Source of the DNA: Paenibacillus sp. S150
Lineage (GTDB): Bacteria; Bacillota; Bacilli; Paenibacillales; Paenibacillaceae
NCBI RefSeq assembly: GCF_019352175.1
Contig: NZ_JACBYI010000002.1
Location: forward strand, 248,001 to 312,000
Length of the DNA stretch: 64,000 nt
Direction of reading: 5' to 3'
The translations under genes and the position numbers were made by a program. Below the pieces are notes generated by a model, which saw nothing but the letters and a program-made list of their open reading frames with translations, was not told the origin of the DNA and searched no databases. Each line of letters starts with the position of its first letter. Within the stretch, counting starts at the first letter, position 1. Positions 33,513-42,364 of the stretch are shown here, one piece after another.

Positions 33513-35330
33513 ATGGTAAGCAAGGTAAAACGACTATTGATCGGGCGTCCGATGAAGTCGAACGAACTCGATCATGAAAAGTTATCCAAGGTGAAAGCAC
33601 TGGCTGTCCTGTCATCTGATGCGCTCTCGTCTGTAGCCTACGGAACAGAACAAATCCTGATTGTGCTGGTGGCCGCGGGCTTTACCGCCATCTGGTACTC
33701 ATTGCCAATCGCATTAGCCGTATTGGGCCTGCTGGCTATTTTGATTTTATCCTACCGGCAGACTATCTTTGCTTATCCGCAGGGCGGAGGCGCGTACATT
33801 GTTGCCAAAAGCAATCTTGGCATTCCTACCGGACTTCTCGCAGGAGGGTCGCTGCTGGTGGATTACATTTTGACCGTTGCGGTCAGTGCCTCGGCGGGTA
33901 CAGATGCCATTACTTCTGCTTTTCCAAGTCTTCATGACCACAGTGTGCTTATCGCCGTAACCGTCATTCTGCTCCTGACCATTGTCAATCTGCGGGGCGT
34001 TACGGAATCTGCTTCTTTCATAGCTATTCCCGTGTATCTGTTCGTGGTATCCATCTTTGTACTGATTCTTGCGGGGTTATTCAAGTATGCAACCGGCGGA
34101 GCGCATGCCAATGTTCCCGAGCTCGGGGCGGCCGTCTCCAATGTCAGTCTGTTTTTGCTGCTTAAGGCTTTCAGCTCCGGCTGTTCGGCCCTGACAGGAG
34201 TAGAGGCTGTATCGAATGCTATTCCAAACTTCAGGGCGCCTGCGGAGAAAAATGCTGCCAAAACCTTGATGATGATGGGACTGATCCTGGGTATTATGTT
34301 CACCGGAATCACCCTTCTTGCTTACTGGTACGGAGTTACGCCGGATGAAAAGGCTACGGTTGTGTCCCAGATTGCCGAATCTACTTTTGGCCGCGGCGGT
34401 TTGTACTTTTTCATACAAGGGATCACAGCTGTCATTCTGTTCCTGGCAGCCAATACGGCCTACTCGGCGTTCCCGCTGCTGGCCTTTATGTTCGCCAAAG
34501 ACAAGTATCTGCCCCATGCCTTTATGGTCCGTGGAGACCGCCTGGGCTTCTCGAACGGCATTATCTTTCTCGGTGTGTTGTCGGCTGTACTGGTTGCTGC
34601 CTTTCACGGAAATACCGAGGGCCTGATCCCTTTGTATGCGGTGGGGGTATTTATTCCTTTTACACTGTCCCAGCTTGGCATGATGGTGCACTGGTTCAAG
34701 ACCAGGCCCAAAGGCTGGCAGAATAAATTCGCGGTTAACACTGTAGGTATGCTGACCACGCTGACCATTACTCTTATCTTCATTATCACGAAGTTCTCCA
34801 GTGTCTGGATGGCCTTTATTTTCCTGCCGGTTGTAATGTTCGTGTTCCACCGGATACACCGCCATTATCTCAACACTGCCGATCAGCTGCGCATTTGTCC
34901 GGCAACGGATAAGCCCTGCATCAAGGGAAGCACGGTGGTCGTTCCTGTATCTGGGGTAACCCGGGCCGTTCTGCATTCCATCAGCTATGCCAAATCCTTG
35001 ACGGATAATGTGGTGGCGGTGTACGTTGGCTTTGATGAAGAAGAAATTAATAAAATAGAGCAAAGATGGGAGGAATGGAATCCGGGGGTCCGCCTGATTG
35101 TGCTCCGTTCCCGTTACCGCAGCATTATCCGTCCGCTCGTCAAATTTATAGATACGGTGGAATGGAAGACCGCTTCGACTGACCATATTACAGTGCTTAT
35201 TCCACAGTTTATTACCAGGCACTGGTGGCAGGCGGTCCTGCATAATCAGACCAGCCTGTTCATCCGTTCTTATCTGATGAATCAAAAAGATATCGTCGTT
35301 GCCACGGTACCTTATCATTTGCACAAATAG
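33513..35330 (+). CDS. kimA: KimA-type high-affinity K+ importer (KUP/APC family)
   Basis: 605 residues. About 12 helices (25-455) with the KimA/YdaO signature SSDALSSVAYGTEQILIVL, SYRQTIFAYPQGGGAYIVAKSNLG and FSSGCSALTGVEAVSNAIPNF. A cytoplasmic C-terminal domain (from about 465) follows, where c-di-AMP binds KimA in B. subtilis. Proton-coupled K+ import is the known family role. The c-di-AMP riboswitch upstream makes the assignment strong. GAGAGGAACTG precedes the ATG. Confidence 0.93.
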   Translation: MVSKVKRLLIGRPMKSNELDHEKLSKVKALAVLSSDALSSVAYGTEQILIVLVAAGFTAIWYSLPIALAVLGLLAILILSYRQTIFAYPQGGGAYIVAKSNLGIPTGLLAGGSLLVDYILTVAVSASAGTDAITSAFPSLHDHSVLIAVTVILLLTIVNLRGVTESASFIAIPVYLFVVSIFVLILAGLFKYATGGAHANVPELGAAVSNVSLFLLLKAFSSGCSALTGVEAVSNAIPNFRAPAEKNAAKTLMMMGLILGIMFTGITLLAYWYGVTPDEKATVVSQIAESTFGRGGLYFFIQGITAVILFLAANTAYSAFPLLAFMFAKDKYLPHAFMVRGDRLGFSNGIIFLGVLSAVLVAAFHGNTEGLIPLYAVGVFIPFTLSQLGMMVHWFKTRPKGWQNKFAVNTVGMLTTLTITLIFIITKFSSVWMAFIFLPVVMFVFHRIHRHYLNTADQLRICPATDKPCIKGSTVVVPVSGVTRAVLHSISYAKSLTDNVVAVYVGFDEEEINKIEQRWEEWNPGVRLIVLRSRYRSIIRPLVKFIDTVEWKTASTDHITVLIPQFITRHWWQAVLHNQTSLFIRSYLMNQKDIVVATVPYHLHK

Positions 35331-35350
35331 ACAGATGGCTGTCATATATT

Positions 35351-35386
35351 GGCTGTTCCCGCAGACGCTGGGGGCGGCCTTTTTTT
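35351..35386 (+). terminator. Terminator of kimA
   Basis: GGCTGTTCCC pairs with GGGGGCGGCC (three G-U pairs), then T7. Confidence 0.75.
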
Positions 35387-35436
35387 CTTTCATTAGAGAA
35401 CTTAACAGAAAGCCAACCCTGCTAATAATAATTATG

Positions 35437-35465
35437 TTGACACGGAGAATGAGAATCAATATCAT
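35437..35465 (+). promoter_or_regulatory. Fur box embedded in promoter of siderophore-binding protein gene
   Basis: TTGACA (35437), 17 bases, TATCAT (35460). The 19 bases 35445-35463 match the Fur consensus at 16 positions (GAGAATGAGAATCAATATC) and lie between and over the promoter boxes, so Fe-Fur would block RNA polymerase. Confidence 0.85.
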
Positions 35466-35536
35466 TTAATGAAGTGAGGCGAAGGCGCACAAGGCCTTTG
35501 ACCAATATAGATTGTACACACACAGGAGGGGTACTA

Positions 35537-36559
35537 ATGATTTCGTTTAACCTGAAGAGATCCGGCCGCATGAAGCTGGCCTCAATCGCGCTTTTGACCC
35601 TGACGCTTATATTGTCCGCTTGCGGCAATAACAACAGCGCCAACTCCAATGGAGGGGCGGCTAACGCACCGGCAGCTTCAGCTGATGCTACAGAAGCGCC
35701 TGCGGCAACTGAAGCGCCGGCAGTTGAAAAAACAGTAACGGATGCTATGGGGCATGAGGTGACTGTTCCGGCTAATCCGCAGCGCGTGCTGGCATCGTAT
35801 ATGGAGGATTATCTGGTGGCGCTTGGGGTAACTCCGGTAGCCCAATGGTCTGTGACTAACGGAGTTCAGGATTATCTGTCCGATGAATTGAAGGATGTTC
35901 CTACGATTAGCTATGATCTTCCGCTTGAGGCTGTAACCAGCTTTGCACCGGATTTTCATATCGTTCAGTCGGAAGCCCTTGTGCAGAACGGCCTCTATGA
36001 CCAGTTGAACAAAATTGCCCCTACGTATGTGCTGGGCGACGAGATCAGCAAAGACTGGCGGAAGTCCCTGCTCAAAATTGGCGAACTGTTGAACAAGAGT
36101 GCAGAAGCCGAGCAGGCAATTGCTGCTTACGATCAAAAAGCCGCCGATGCCAAAGCAAAAATCTCCGGTATCATTGGAGATGAATCCGTAGCGATTCTGT
36201 GGCTTGTTCAAAAGAACTTCTATATTGTGGACGAAACACGCAGCAGCGGTGCTGTGCTGTACGGCGACCTTGGTCTGAAGCTGCCTAATCTCGTTACAGA
36301 GATTCCTGCCGCTTCCAGAGCAACCTGGAACCCGATCTCTCTGGAGAAGCTGGCTGAGCTGACTGCAGATCATATCTTCCTGGTCAACAGCGACAAAACA
36401 GAAGGCTTGGAAATTCTGGAAGGTCCGATCTGGAAGGGCATTCCCGCCGTCAAAGCAGGCAATGTGCATGAGTTTGATGCCAGCCATAGCTGGCTGTACA
36501 GCGGAGCCATAGCCAATTCCAAAACCATAGACGATGTCTTAAGCAGTCTTGTGAAATAA
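35537..36559 (+). CDS. Iron-siderophore ABC transporter substrate-binding lipoprotein (FhuD-like)
   Basis: 340 residues. Signal peptide with lipobox ILSAC, then an Ala/Asn/Glu-rich linker (to about 65), then the class III periplasmic-binding (TroA/FhuD) fold: VTDAMGHEVTVPANPQRVLA, PDFHIVQSE, and a long interdomain helix around 170-200. It captures a ferric hydroxamate-type siderophore; the exact ligand is unknown. AGGAGG lies seven bases before ATG 35537; upstream frame extension is leader. Separate Fur promoter from the permease operon. Confidence 0.9.
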   Translation: MISFNLKRSGRMKLASIALLTLTLILSACGNNNSANSNGGAANAPAASADATEAPAATEAPAVEKTVTDAMGHEVTVPANPQRVLASYMEDYLVALGVTPVAQWSVTNGVQDYLSDELKDVPTISYDLPLEAVTSFAPDFHIVQSEALVQNGLYDQLNKIAPTYVLGDEISKDWRKSLLKIGELLNKSAEAEQAIAAYDQKAADAKAKISGIIGDESVAILWLVQKNFYIVDETRSSGAVLYGDLGLKLPNLVTEIPAASRATWNPISLEKLAELTADHIFLVNSDKTEGLEILEGPIWKGIPAVKAGNVHEFDASHSWLYSGAIANSKTIDDVLSSLVK

Positions 36560-36604
36560 AAAAGTCCTGAAAGCCCGGGTGAAAAAACACTGCCGGGCAC
36601 ATGG

Positions 36605-36652
36605 AAGGTGCAGGCCGTTGTATCCCGGGATACGCGGTGCTGCACCTTTTTT
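36605..36652 (+). terminator. Terminator after binding-protein gene
   Basis: Stem AAGGTGCA / TGCACCTT with an inner palindrome GTATCCCGGGATAC, followed by T6. Confidence 0.82.
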
Positions 36653-36667
36653 CAGAAAATTGAATGC

Positions 36668-36717
36668 TTGTACATCAATCATAGATTTGCGATAATGAGA
36701 ATGATAGTTGTTATCAT
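36668..36717 (+). promoter_or_regulatory. Fur-controlled promoter of the siderophore permease operon
   Basis: TTGTAC (36668), 17 bases, GATAAT (36691). Fur-type sequence GATAATGAGAATGATA overlaps the -10 and is followed by ATGATA-N5-TATCAT (36701-36717), suggesting overlapping Fur dimer sites. Confidence 0.78.
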
Positions 36718-36755
36718 TTGAATAGTCAGTAATTATTCTGGTAAGGGGACGACTT

Positions 36756-37814
36756 ATGGTCACATCCACACACTCAACAGCTCCCACCGGCCCGGCAGGG
36801 GAGAAGCAGTTGAAAACCCGGCCTGCAGCAGCTGTTGTCATTTTGATTGCGGGGCTTGGAGTCATTATTCTCGGTCTGGCGCTTTCCGTTTCGGTGGGGG
36901 CGGCGGATATCCGCTTGGCTTCCGTATGGAAGGCTGTGTTCCATTTCAACCCCGAGCTGCCCCAGCATCAGGTGATCCGGGAGCTGCGGATTCCCCGTGC
37001 ATTGGCTGGAGCTATTGTAGGCGCATGCTTTGCTGTGGCCGGTGCGATCATGCAGGGCATGACACGCAATCCGCTGGCGGATTCCGGTCTGCTGGGACTT
37101 AATGCGGGGGCAGGCGTGGGCTTGGCTTTGGCTTTTGCCTTTGCGCCCTCGCTTTCCTTCATGTATATCATGCTCTATTGCTTCATTGGAGCCGCAGCAG
37201 CGTCCATACTGGTCTTCGGGATTGGTTCACTGTCCCATAGCGGTCTGACCCCTCTGCGGTTGACTCTTGCCGGAGCCGCCGTTAGCGCATTGCTGCTGGC
37301 GCTCAGCCAGGGCATTGCAATTCTGTTCCATCTCTCGCAAGACATCGCTTTTTGGATGGCGGGAGGGATCGGCGGTACGAGCTGGACACAGCTGCGGATC
37401 TTGTTTCCTTGGGTTGCGGCAGCTCTTGTAGGATCATTGCTGCTCTCACGCTCCATCACCCTGCTCAGCTTGGGCCGGGATGTGGCGGCAGGCCTTGGGC
37501 AAAGGACCCGGCTGGTACAAACCTCCGGCATCCTTATTGTTGTAATTCTTGCCGGAGCAGCAGTATCCACGGTCGGACCTATCGCTTTTGTCGGGTTAAT
37601 CATTCCCCATGTTACCCGTTTTCTGGTCGGGGTAGATTACCGCTGGATTATTCCTTGCTCTGCGGTGCTTGGCAGTGTGCTGATTGTTTTTGCCGACATT
37701 GCCGCCAGGATGATCAACGCACCTTATGAGACCCCGCTGGGCGCTTTGATTGCGGTAATCGGTGTGCCTTTCTTCATCTATTTGGCCAGCAAGCGCAAGG
37801 GAGGACTGGCATGA
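36756..37814 (+). CDS. Iron-siderophore ABC transporter permease (FecCD family, first subunit)
   Basis: 352 residues, about 9-10 helices. FecCD hallmarks: IRELRIPRALAGAIVGACFAVAGAIMQGMTRNPLADSGLLGLNAGAG and IAFVGLIIPHVTRFLVG. Forms a heterodimeric channel with the next gene product, which it overlaps by four bases (ATGA). GGGG is the only ribosome-site-like element before ATG 36756. Confidence 0.9.
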   Translation: MVTSTHSTAPTGPAGEKQLKTRPAAAVVILIAGLGVIILGLALSVSVGAADIRLASVWKAVFHFNPELPQHQVIRELRIPRALAGAIVGACFAVAGAIMQGMTRNPLADSGLLGLNAGAGVGLALAFAFAPSLSFMYIMLYCFIGAAAASILVFGIGSLSHSGLTPLRLTLAGAAVSALLLALSQGIAILFHLSQDIAFWMAGGIGGTSWTQLRILFPWVAAALVGSLLLSRSITLLSLGRDVAAGLGQRTRLVQTSGILIVVILAGAAVSTVGPIAFVGLIIPHVTRFLVGVDYRWIIPCSAVLGSVLIVFADIAARMINAPYETPLGALIAVIGVPFFIYLASKRKGGLA

Positions 37815-38845
37815 GCCGAAGCCTGCAGTCTGCCGCCCCGAAAAAGCGCCGAAGCCGTGAGGCCACCATATTATCTCTGCTGGCGGTTCTTATAGCTGCG
37901 ATGTTCATCATCAGCATGAATACCGGGCTTATCCGATTGTCTCCACTTGAAGTCTTACATACTCTGCTGGGAGAAGGCAGCCCGCAGCAAAAGCTGATTC
38001 TCTTTGATTTCCGCCTGCCGCGGATCGTTATTTCCCTGCTCGTCGGGGCGGGATTTGCCGTTGCAGGCTGCATCCTGCAGAGTCTGTCGCGCAATGCGCT
38101 GGCGGAGCCTTCAACACTTGGCATCAATGCCGGAGCAGGCTTTGCCGTACTTATCTTCATTTCCTTCGTCCCGGCAACTGCAGCAGCCCCAATCTTTATG
38201 CTGCCGCTGCTGGCGCTGGCCGGGGCCGCACTTACTGCAACGCTGATTTATTTTCTGGCTTACCGCCGAGAGGATGGTCTGTCGCCGACACGGTTGATTC
38301 TTATCGGAATTGCCGTCGGTGCAGGAATTTATGCGTTTCAGCTGATCTTGGCCCTGCGGCTTGATCCGCAGAATTATCAATTTGTAGCCACCTGGCTGGC
38401 CGGAAAGATCTGGGGCGGCGACTGGCGCTTTGTATTGGCGCTGCTGCCCTGGATTGCGATCCTGCTGCCGTTCGCCTTCTATAAGGCAAGAGTCCTTAAT
38501 GTTCTGAACCTTGGAGACGAGACGCCTGCGGGTCTGGGCATGCCGGTGGAGCGGGAACGCATTCTGCTTTTGGCTGCCGCAGTTGCGTTGGCCGGCTCCT
38601 GTGTCGCCGTTAGCGGCGGCATCGGCTTTGTGGGACTGATCGCCCCGCATCTGGCCCGCCGGATCGTGGGTCCAAGGCATCAGATCCTGCTGCCCGCCTG
38701 CGCTTTGGTTGGCGCGCTGCTGCTGCTGACCGCCGATACGGTCGGCCGCTGGATTCTCCAGCCCTCCGAGATTCCGACAGGAATTGTGGTAGCGATCATA
38801 GGCGCACCATACTTTCTATATCTGCTGGCCAGATCCAAGGCCTGA
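37811..38845 (+). CDS. Iron-siderophore ABC transporter permease (FecCD family, second subunit)
   Basis: 344 residues, about 9-10 helices, with FRLPRIVISLLVGAGFAVAGCILQSLSRNALAEPSTLGINAGAG and GFVGLIAPHLARRIVG. Start ATG 37811 overlaps the stop of the first permease gene. Followed by a repeat-containing spacer before the ATPase gene. Confidence 0.9.
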   Translation: MSRSLQSAAPKKRRSREATILSLLAVLIAAMFIISMNTGLIRLSPLEVLHTLLGEGSPQQKLILFDFRLPRIVISLLVGAGFAVAGCILQSLSRNALAEPSTLGINAGAGFAVLIFISFVPATAAAPIFMLPLLALAGAALTATLIYFLAYRREDGLSPTRLILIGIAVGAGIYAFQLILALRLDPQNYQFVATWLAGKIWGGDWRFVLALLPWIAILLPFAFYKARVLNVLNLGDETPAGLGMPVERERILLLAAAVALAGSCVAVSGGIGFVGLIAPHLARRIVGPRHQILLPACALVGALLLLTADTVGRWILQPSEIPTGIVVAIIGAPYFLYLLARSKA

Positions 38846-38855
38846 TATCCGCAGG

Positions 38856-38967
38856 ATTGCGAAGCGATTTCTATAGGAGCAAAAGCTCCATAAAACTTAA
38901 GCAAATGCTTTCGAAGCGAGTTTTATTGCGAAGTAATATCTAGGGGAGCAAAAGCTCCATAAAACTT
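38856..38967 (+). repeat. 43-base direct repeat in the permease-ATPase spacer
   Basis: Copies at 38856-38898 and 38925-38967 (5 mismatches, offset 69). Each ends with GGAGC-AAAA-GCTCC, a small hairpin, then ATAAAACTT; the second lies just upstream of the AAGGAG of the ATPase gene. Likely an mRNA processing or stability element, or a dispersed repeat that duplicated. Confidence 0.78.
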
Positions 38968-38983
38968 TTAAGGAGTGAAAATT

Positions 38984-39790
38984 ATGTCGGAACGCTTGAA
39001 CACAGAACAGTTAAGCATTGGGTATGCTGAAGCGGTGATTGTCAAGGGGCTGAACCTGTCTCTTCCGACGGGGAAAATCACAGCGCTTGTCGGAGCCAAC
39101 GGTTCCGGGAAATCCACCATTCTCAAGACCATGGCGCGGATCATGAAGCCTAAGAGCGGCAGTGTAATGCTCGACGGCAAGTCGATCCACAACCTGTCCA
39201 CCAAGGAGGTAGCACGGCAGCTGGCAATTCTGCCGCAGAATCCCACCGCTCCTGATGGGCTCACTGTATCCGAACTGGTCGGCTATGGACGGTATCCGCA
39301 TCAGAAGGGCTTTGGTACGCTTACTCCGGAAGACCGCAGCATTATCGCGAATGCGATTGCCGTGACGGGGATGGAGGAATTCCACGACCGCGCGATTGAT
39401 CGTCTGTCAGGGGGCCAGCGCCAGCGGGCCTGGATTGCGATGGCCCTGGCTCAGCAGACTGATATTCTGTTCTTGGACGAGCCTACGACTTTTCTCGACA
39501 TGGCTCACCAGCTGGAGGTTCTCCAGCTCCTGCAGAAGCTGAATCAGGAGGAGGGACGCACGATTATTATGGTGGTGCATGATTTGAACCATGCCTCCCG
39601 TTATGCGCAGCATATGGTGGCAATCAAATCCGGAACTGTAATCAGCGAAGGCTCTCCGGTTGAGGTTATGACGCCTGTTGTGCTGCGTGAGGTATTCGGC
39701 ATTGAAGCGGATATTGTGCCTGATCCGCGCACGGGCGTGCCTCTCTGCCTGCCTTATGAATTGGCGGCTTACAAAGCTGTAGGGATGTAG
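38984..39790 (+). CDS. Iron-siderophore ABC transporter ATPase (FhuC-like)
   Basis: 268 residues. Walker A GANGSGKST, Q-loop LPQNP, signature LSGGQRQRAW, Walker B ILFLDEP, switch His in VVHDLNH. Energises the two FecCD permeases. ATG 38984 has AAGGAG eight bases upstream. The FhuF-like gene follows after 12 bases. Confidence 0.92.
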   Translation: MSERLNTEQLSIGYAEAVIVKGLNLSLPTGKITALVGANGSGKSTILKTMARIMKPKSGSVMLDGKSIHNLSTKEVARQLAILPQNPTAPDGLTVSELVGYGRYPHQKGFGTLTPEDRSIIANAIAVTGMEEFHDRAIDRLSGGQRQRAWIAMALAQQTDILFLDEPTTFLDMAHQLEVLQLLQKLNQEEGRTIIMVVHDLNHASRYAQHMVAIKSGTVISEGSPVEVMTPVVLREVFGIEADIVPDPRTGVPLCLPYELAAYKAVGM

Positions 39791-39802
39791 GGGGAGAGCG
39801 GC

Positions 39803-40609
39803 ATGAATGAGGCGTTGACCCAAGAGCTGATCAGCAAGTTTGATCTTCATCCTGCCCCGCCTGCGGAGGCGCTCCATTCTTTTAAGGCAACGGAGCTTGT
39901 TCAAGAAGAGGGGGCGCGTACCTTCATCGCCTGCTACCGTCCTCTGATGAAGGCGCTGGACGACAAAGCGGCCGGAGCATATTTCGGCAGTTATTTCTCG
40001 AGTGTGGCGCTTGCAGTGCAATATTCAATCTCCGTCTATTCATCAGTCCCGGCAATCAGCCTGTCTAATCTGACAGTTCATCTCATTCCGGCGGACGGGT
40101 ATTGCCGGATTGCATTTTCGCTGCAGGACTGGAACATCCAGGCAGCTCCTGCGGAAGAGTCGCGGGAGTCTTGGCGCAATGAAATACTTGCCGGCTTCTA
40201 CAGTGATACCGCTGCGCCGCTGCTGTGCAGCATGTCGGAGGCCAGCGGCCTCAGCCTGGGGGAAATATGGGGACAGCTGCCGACCAAATTCAATTATTAT
40301 ATCGAGCTGTTCACGGCGGGACTTCAGAATTCCAAGCTGTTATACACTTTGCAGGAGGATTACAGTTACCTCAAGGATGGTCTGCCGGCAGAGGTTTTCG
40401 GGCTGAAGCGGAACCCTTTTCTGGTTAAAGTGCGCAGGATAGAAGCGCTGGCCGATCCGGAACAGACCGTGCAGATTCGAAACCGCTGCTGCATGTACTA
40501 CCGAACTGAAGGCGGAAGCTACTGTTACACCTGTCCCCGCTTGAAAGAGGAAGAACGGGTAATCCGGCGGGTGGAATTCCGCAAGAAGGCGGCCTCCGCC
40601 CAAGGATAG
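39803..40609 (+). CDS. FhuF-like ferric-siderophore reductase
   Basis: 268 residues. The C-terminus carries the FhuF [2Fe-2S] motif CC-x10-C-x2-C (C229, C230, C241, C244: NRCCMYY...YCYTCPRL). FhuF reduces iron in hydroxamate siderophores in the cytoplasm, releasing Fe2+. The position after the uptake ATPase in the Fur operon fits. The N-terminal 200 residues are weakly conserved in this family. Confidence 0.85.
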   Translation: MNEALTQELISKFDLHPAPPAEALHSFKATELVQEEGARTFIACYRPLMKALDDKAAGAYFGSYFSSVALAVQYSISVYSSVPAISLSNLTVHLIPADGYCRIAFSLQDWNIQAAPAEESRESWRNEILAGFYSDTAAPLLCSMSEASGLSLGEIWGQLPTKFNYYIELFTAGLQNSKLLYTLQEDYSYLKDGLPAEVFGLKRNPFLVKVRRIEALADPEQTVQIRNRCCMYYRTEGGSYCYTCPRLKEEERVIRRVEFRKKAASAQG

Positions 40610-40658
40610 GTTATATCCGTCAAATCTGACTCATAATGTTTATATAAACAGCAGACAG

Positions 40659-40691
40659 CAGGCTCCCGTCATTGACAAGGGAGCCTGTTCG
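40659..40691 (+). terminator. Terminator of the siderophore operon
   Basis: Stem CAGGCTCCC / GGGAGCCTG, tail TTCGTTGTT. Confidence 0.75.
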
Positions 40692-40738
40692 TTGTTAAAG
40701 TTGTGATTACTTTTAATAGTGTCAAAGGAGCAGAGAGG

Positions 40739-41650
40739 ATGAATATCAGCAAAATACATGAGGATCTGCAGCAGCTGGTCACAGCTGGAGCAGTGAAGCG
40801 CGATGAGGTGCTGGAGAGCCATGTGTTCACCCGGATGGGAGGCCAGGCCGATATCCTGGCGGAGCCTGCGACGTATGAGGAAGTTCAGGCCATTGTTACA
40901 TATGCCCGCGTAAATGAAATTCCGTTGACTGTTCTGGGTAACGGCTCAAATGTTATTATTCGCGACGGAGGCATCCGCGGAATTGTCCTCCAGACCTCTG
41001 ATTTAAGTGAAATGGGGCTAAGAGGCGATCTGCTCTATGCCCAGTGCGGCGCAAAGATTATTGATGTTTCCAGGTTTGCCCTTGAGAAGCGGCTTGCAGG
41101 GCTTGAGTTCGCCTGCGGGATTCCGGGGACTGTAGGCGGAGCGCTGTACATGAACGCCGGTGCATACGGCGGAGAGGTCAAGGATGTGCTGCAAAGCGCG
41201 CTTGCGATCAGCAAAGCCGGGCAGCTGGTGACGCTGCAGGGCGAGGAGCTGGAGTGGGGCTACCGCAAAAGCATCTTCGCCAGCGGGGCGTTCATTGTGC
41301 TGGAAGCCAGGTTTCTCCTGCAGCCGGGTGATCCCGCGGCAATCAAAGCCGCAATGGATGAATTGACCCGCCAGCGTGAATCCAAGCAGCCGCTGGAGTA
41401 TCCGTCCTGCGGTAGTGTCTTCAAGCGGCCTCCAGGGAGATTTGCCGGGCAGCTGATTCAGGAAAGCGGGCTTCAGGGGACAAGAATCGGCGGAGCGGAA
41501 GTCTCCCGCAAGCATGCAGGGTTTATTGTGAATGCGGATCATGCGACCGCCAAGGACTACATCGGTCTGATTCATCATGTCCAGGCTGCGGTAAAGGATA
41601 AGTTCGGCGTGGAGCTGGAGACGGAAGTCGAGATTATCGGCGAAGAATGA
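40739..41650 (+). CDS. murB: UDP-N-acetylenolpyruvoylglucosamine reductase MurB
   Basis: 303 residues. FAD-dependent second enzyme of UDP-MurNAc synthesis. FAD-binding motifs GNGSNVIIRDGGIRG and GIPGTVGGALYMNAGAYG; catalytic Ser in PSCGSVFKRP; C-terminal VSRKHAGFIVN. The layout is that of the type II enzymes common in Firmicutes. ATG 40739 has AAGGAG upstream; the frame extension to 40703 is leader. Monocistronic between two terminators. Confidence 0.95.
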   Translation: MNISKIHEDLQQLVTAGAVKRDEVLESHVFTRMGGQADILAEPATYEEVQAIVTYARVNEIPLTVLGNGSNVIIRDGGIRGIVLQTSDLSEMGLRGDLLYAQCGAKIIDVSRFALEKRLAGLEFACGIPGTVGGALYMNAGAYGGEVKDVLQSALAISKAGQLVTLQGEELEWGYRKSIFASGAFIVLEARFLLQPGDPAAIKAAMDELTRQRESKQPLEYPSCGSVFKRPPGRFAGQLIQESGLQGTRIGGAEVSRKHAGFIVNADHATAKDYIGLIHHVQAAVKDKFGVELETEVEIIGEE

Positions 41651-41658
41651 ACGGAAAC

Positions 41659-41692
41659 AGGACGCAGTCCAATAGGCGGCGTCCTTTTTTTT
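41659..41692 (+). terminator. Terminator of murB
   Basis: Stem AGGACGC / GCGTCCT followed by T8. Confidence 0.85.
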
Positions 41693-41709
41693 GAAAAATA
41701 TAAAAATCT

Positions 41710-41768
41710 TTATGCTCCACGCTATAAATTATCCTTCTATTTATCGCAGAAAGCTTCAGGCGATAAAT
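41710..41768. repeat. Diverged repeat A fragment with its own hairpin
   Basis: Shares CACGCTATA, ATTA, CCTTCT and TCGC in order with the full repeat A copies, then forms a separate perfect stem ATTTATCGC / GCGATAAAT. Confidence 0.5.
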
Positions 41769-41812
41769 AACTTCTCATCAATCCCCGTGATATTACGTAT
41801 TATTGGACTTAT

Positions 41813-42148
41813 TCAGCTGGTGGAGATGGAATATTTCGCTCGCTCCGTCCGCAGTTCAACCTTGCTGTCATCGACTGCATCCAGGTGAAGCCCGCTGACG
41901 GCAATCTCATAATTCTGCTGAGGAAGGGGCACAAGCTCGCCGTCTCTGTTCAGAGTACTGCCAGAGCCGCGCAAGATCAGCGCACTGTCCAGATATTCAT
42001 CAATAACATCATCGGCATTGCGGTAATCCACCGTGTCCAGAGTAAAGTGAACGGTATCTAGGTCGTTCATCTCCTGCTTGTCAATTACAATCGTTTCATT
42101 CGCTTGGGCGGTCAGCCAATCCATAAGCCTCTGTACACTTTGATCCAT
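41813..42148 (-). CDS. Hypothetical protein
   Basis: 111 residues, acidic (VDYRNADDVIDEYLDSALIL), no signal peptide or membrane helix. Strand-rich C-terminal half. I recognise no family. AAGGATGGG upstream of the ATG supports translation. The 200 bases before it and up to the ABC gene (42149-42364) hold nothing I can name. Confidence 0.6.
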   Translation of the reverse strand: MDQSVQRLMDWLTAQANETIVIDKQEMNDLDTVHFTLDTVDYRNADDVIDEYLDSALILRGSGSTLNRDGELVPLPQQNYEIAVSGLHLDAVDDSKVELRTERAKYSISTS

Positions 42149-42364
42149 CAGATGATCCCATCCTTATCTATGGAGATTATTAATTTTAAGTTACCCCTTT
42201 CTTCGAATTTGAATCCATAGTTCTGCCACAGCTTCACTTGCCGGGAACCAGGAAGGGATGGAGAATTGGCGAATGTTAAGGAGAGAGAACTGTCAGGAAT
42301 GTTCCTTCACAACCAAGAATAAGCTTGAGCAGGGCCAAATCAATTCATGAAGGTGGTTGAGCCA

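Noticed and set aside
34077..35465. 462-codon open frame on the minus strand
   Set aside because: It is antisense to kimA, whose family, start and riboswitch are certain; the translated sequence looks like no protein domain.
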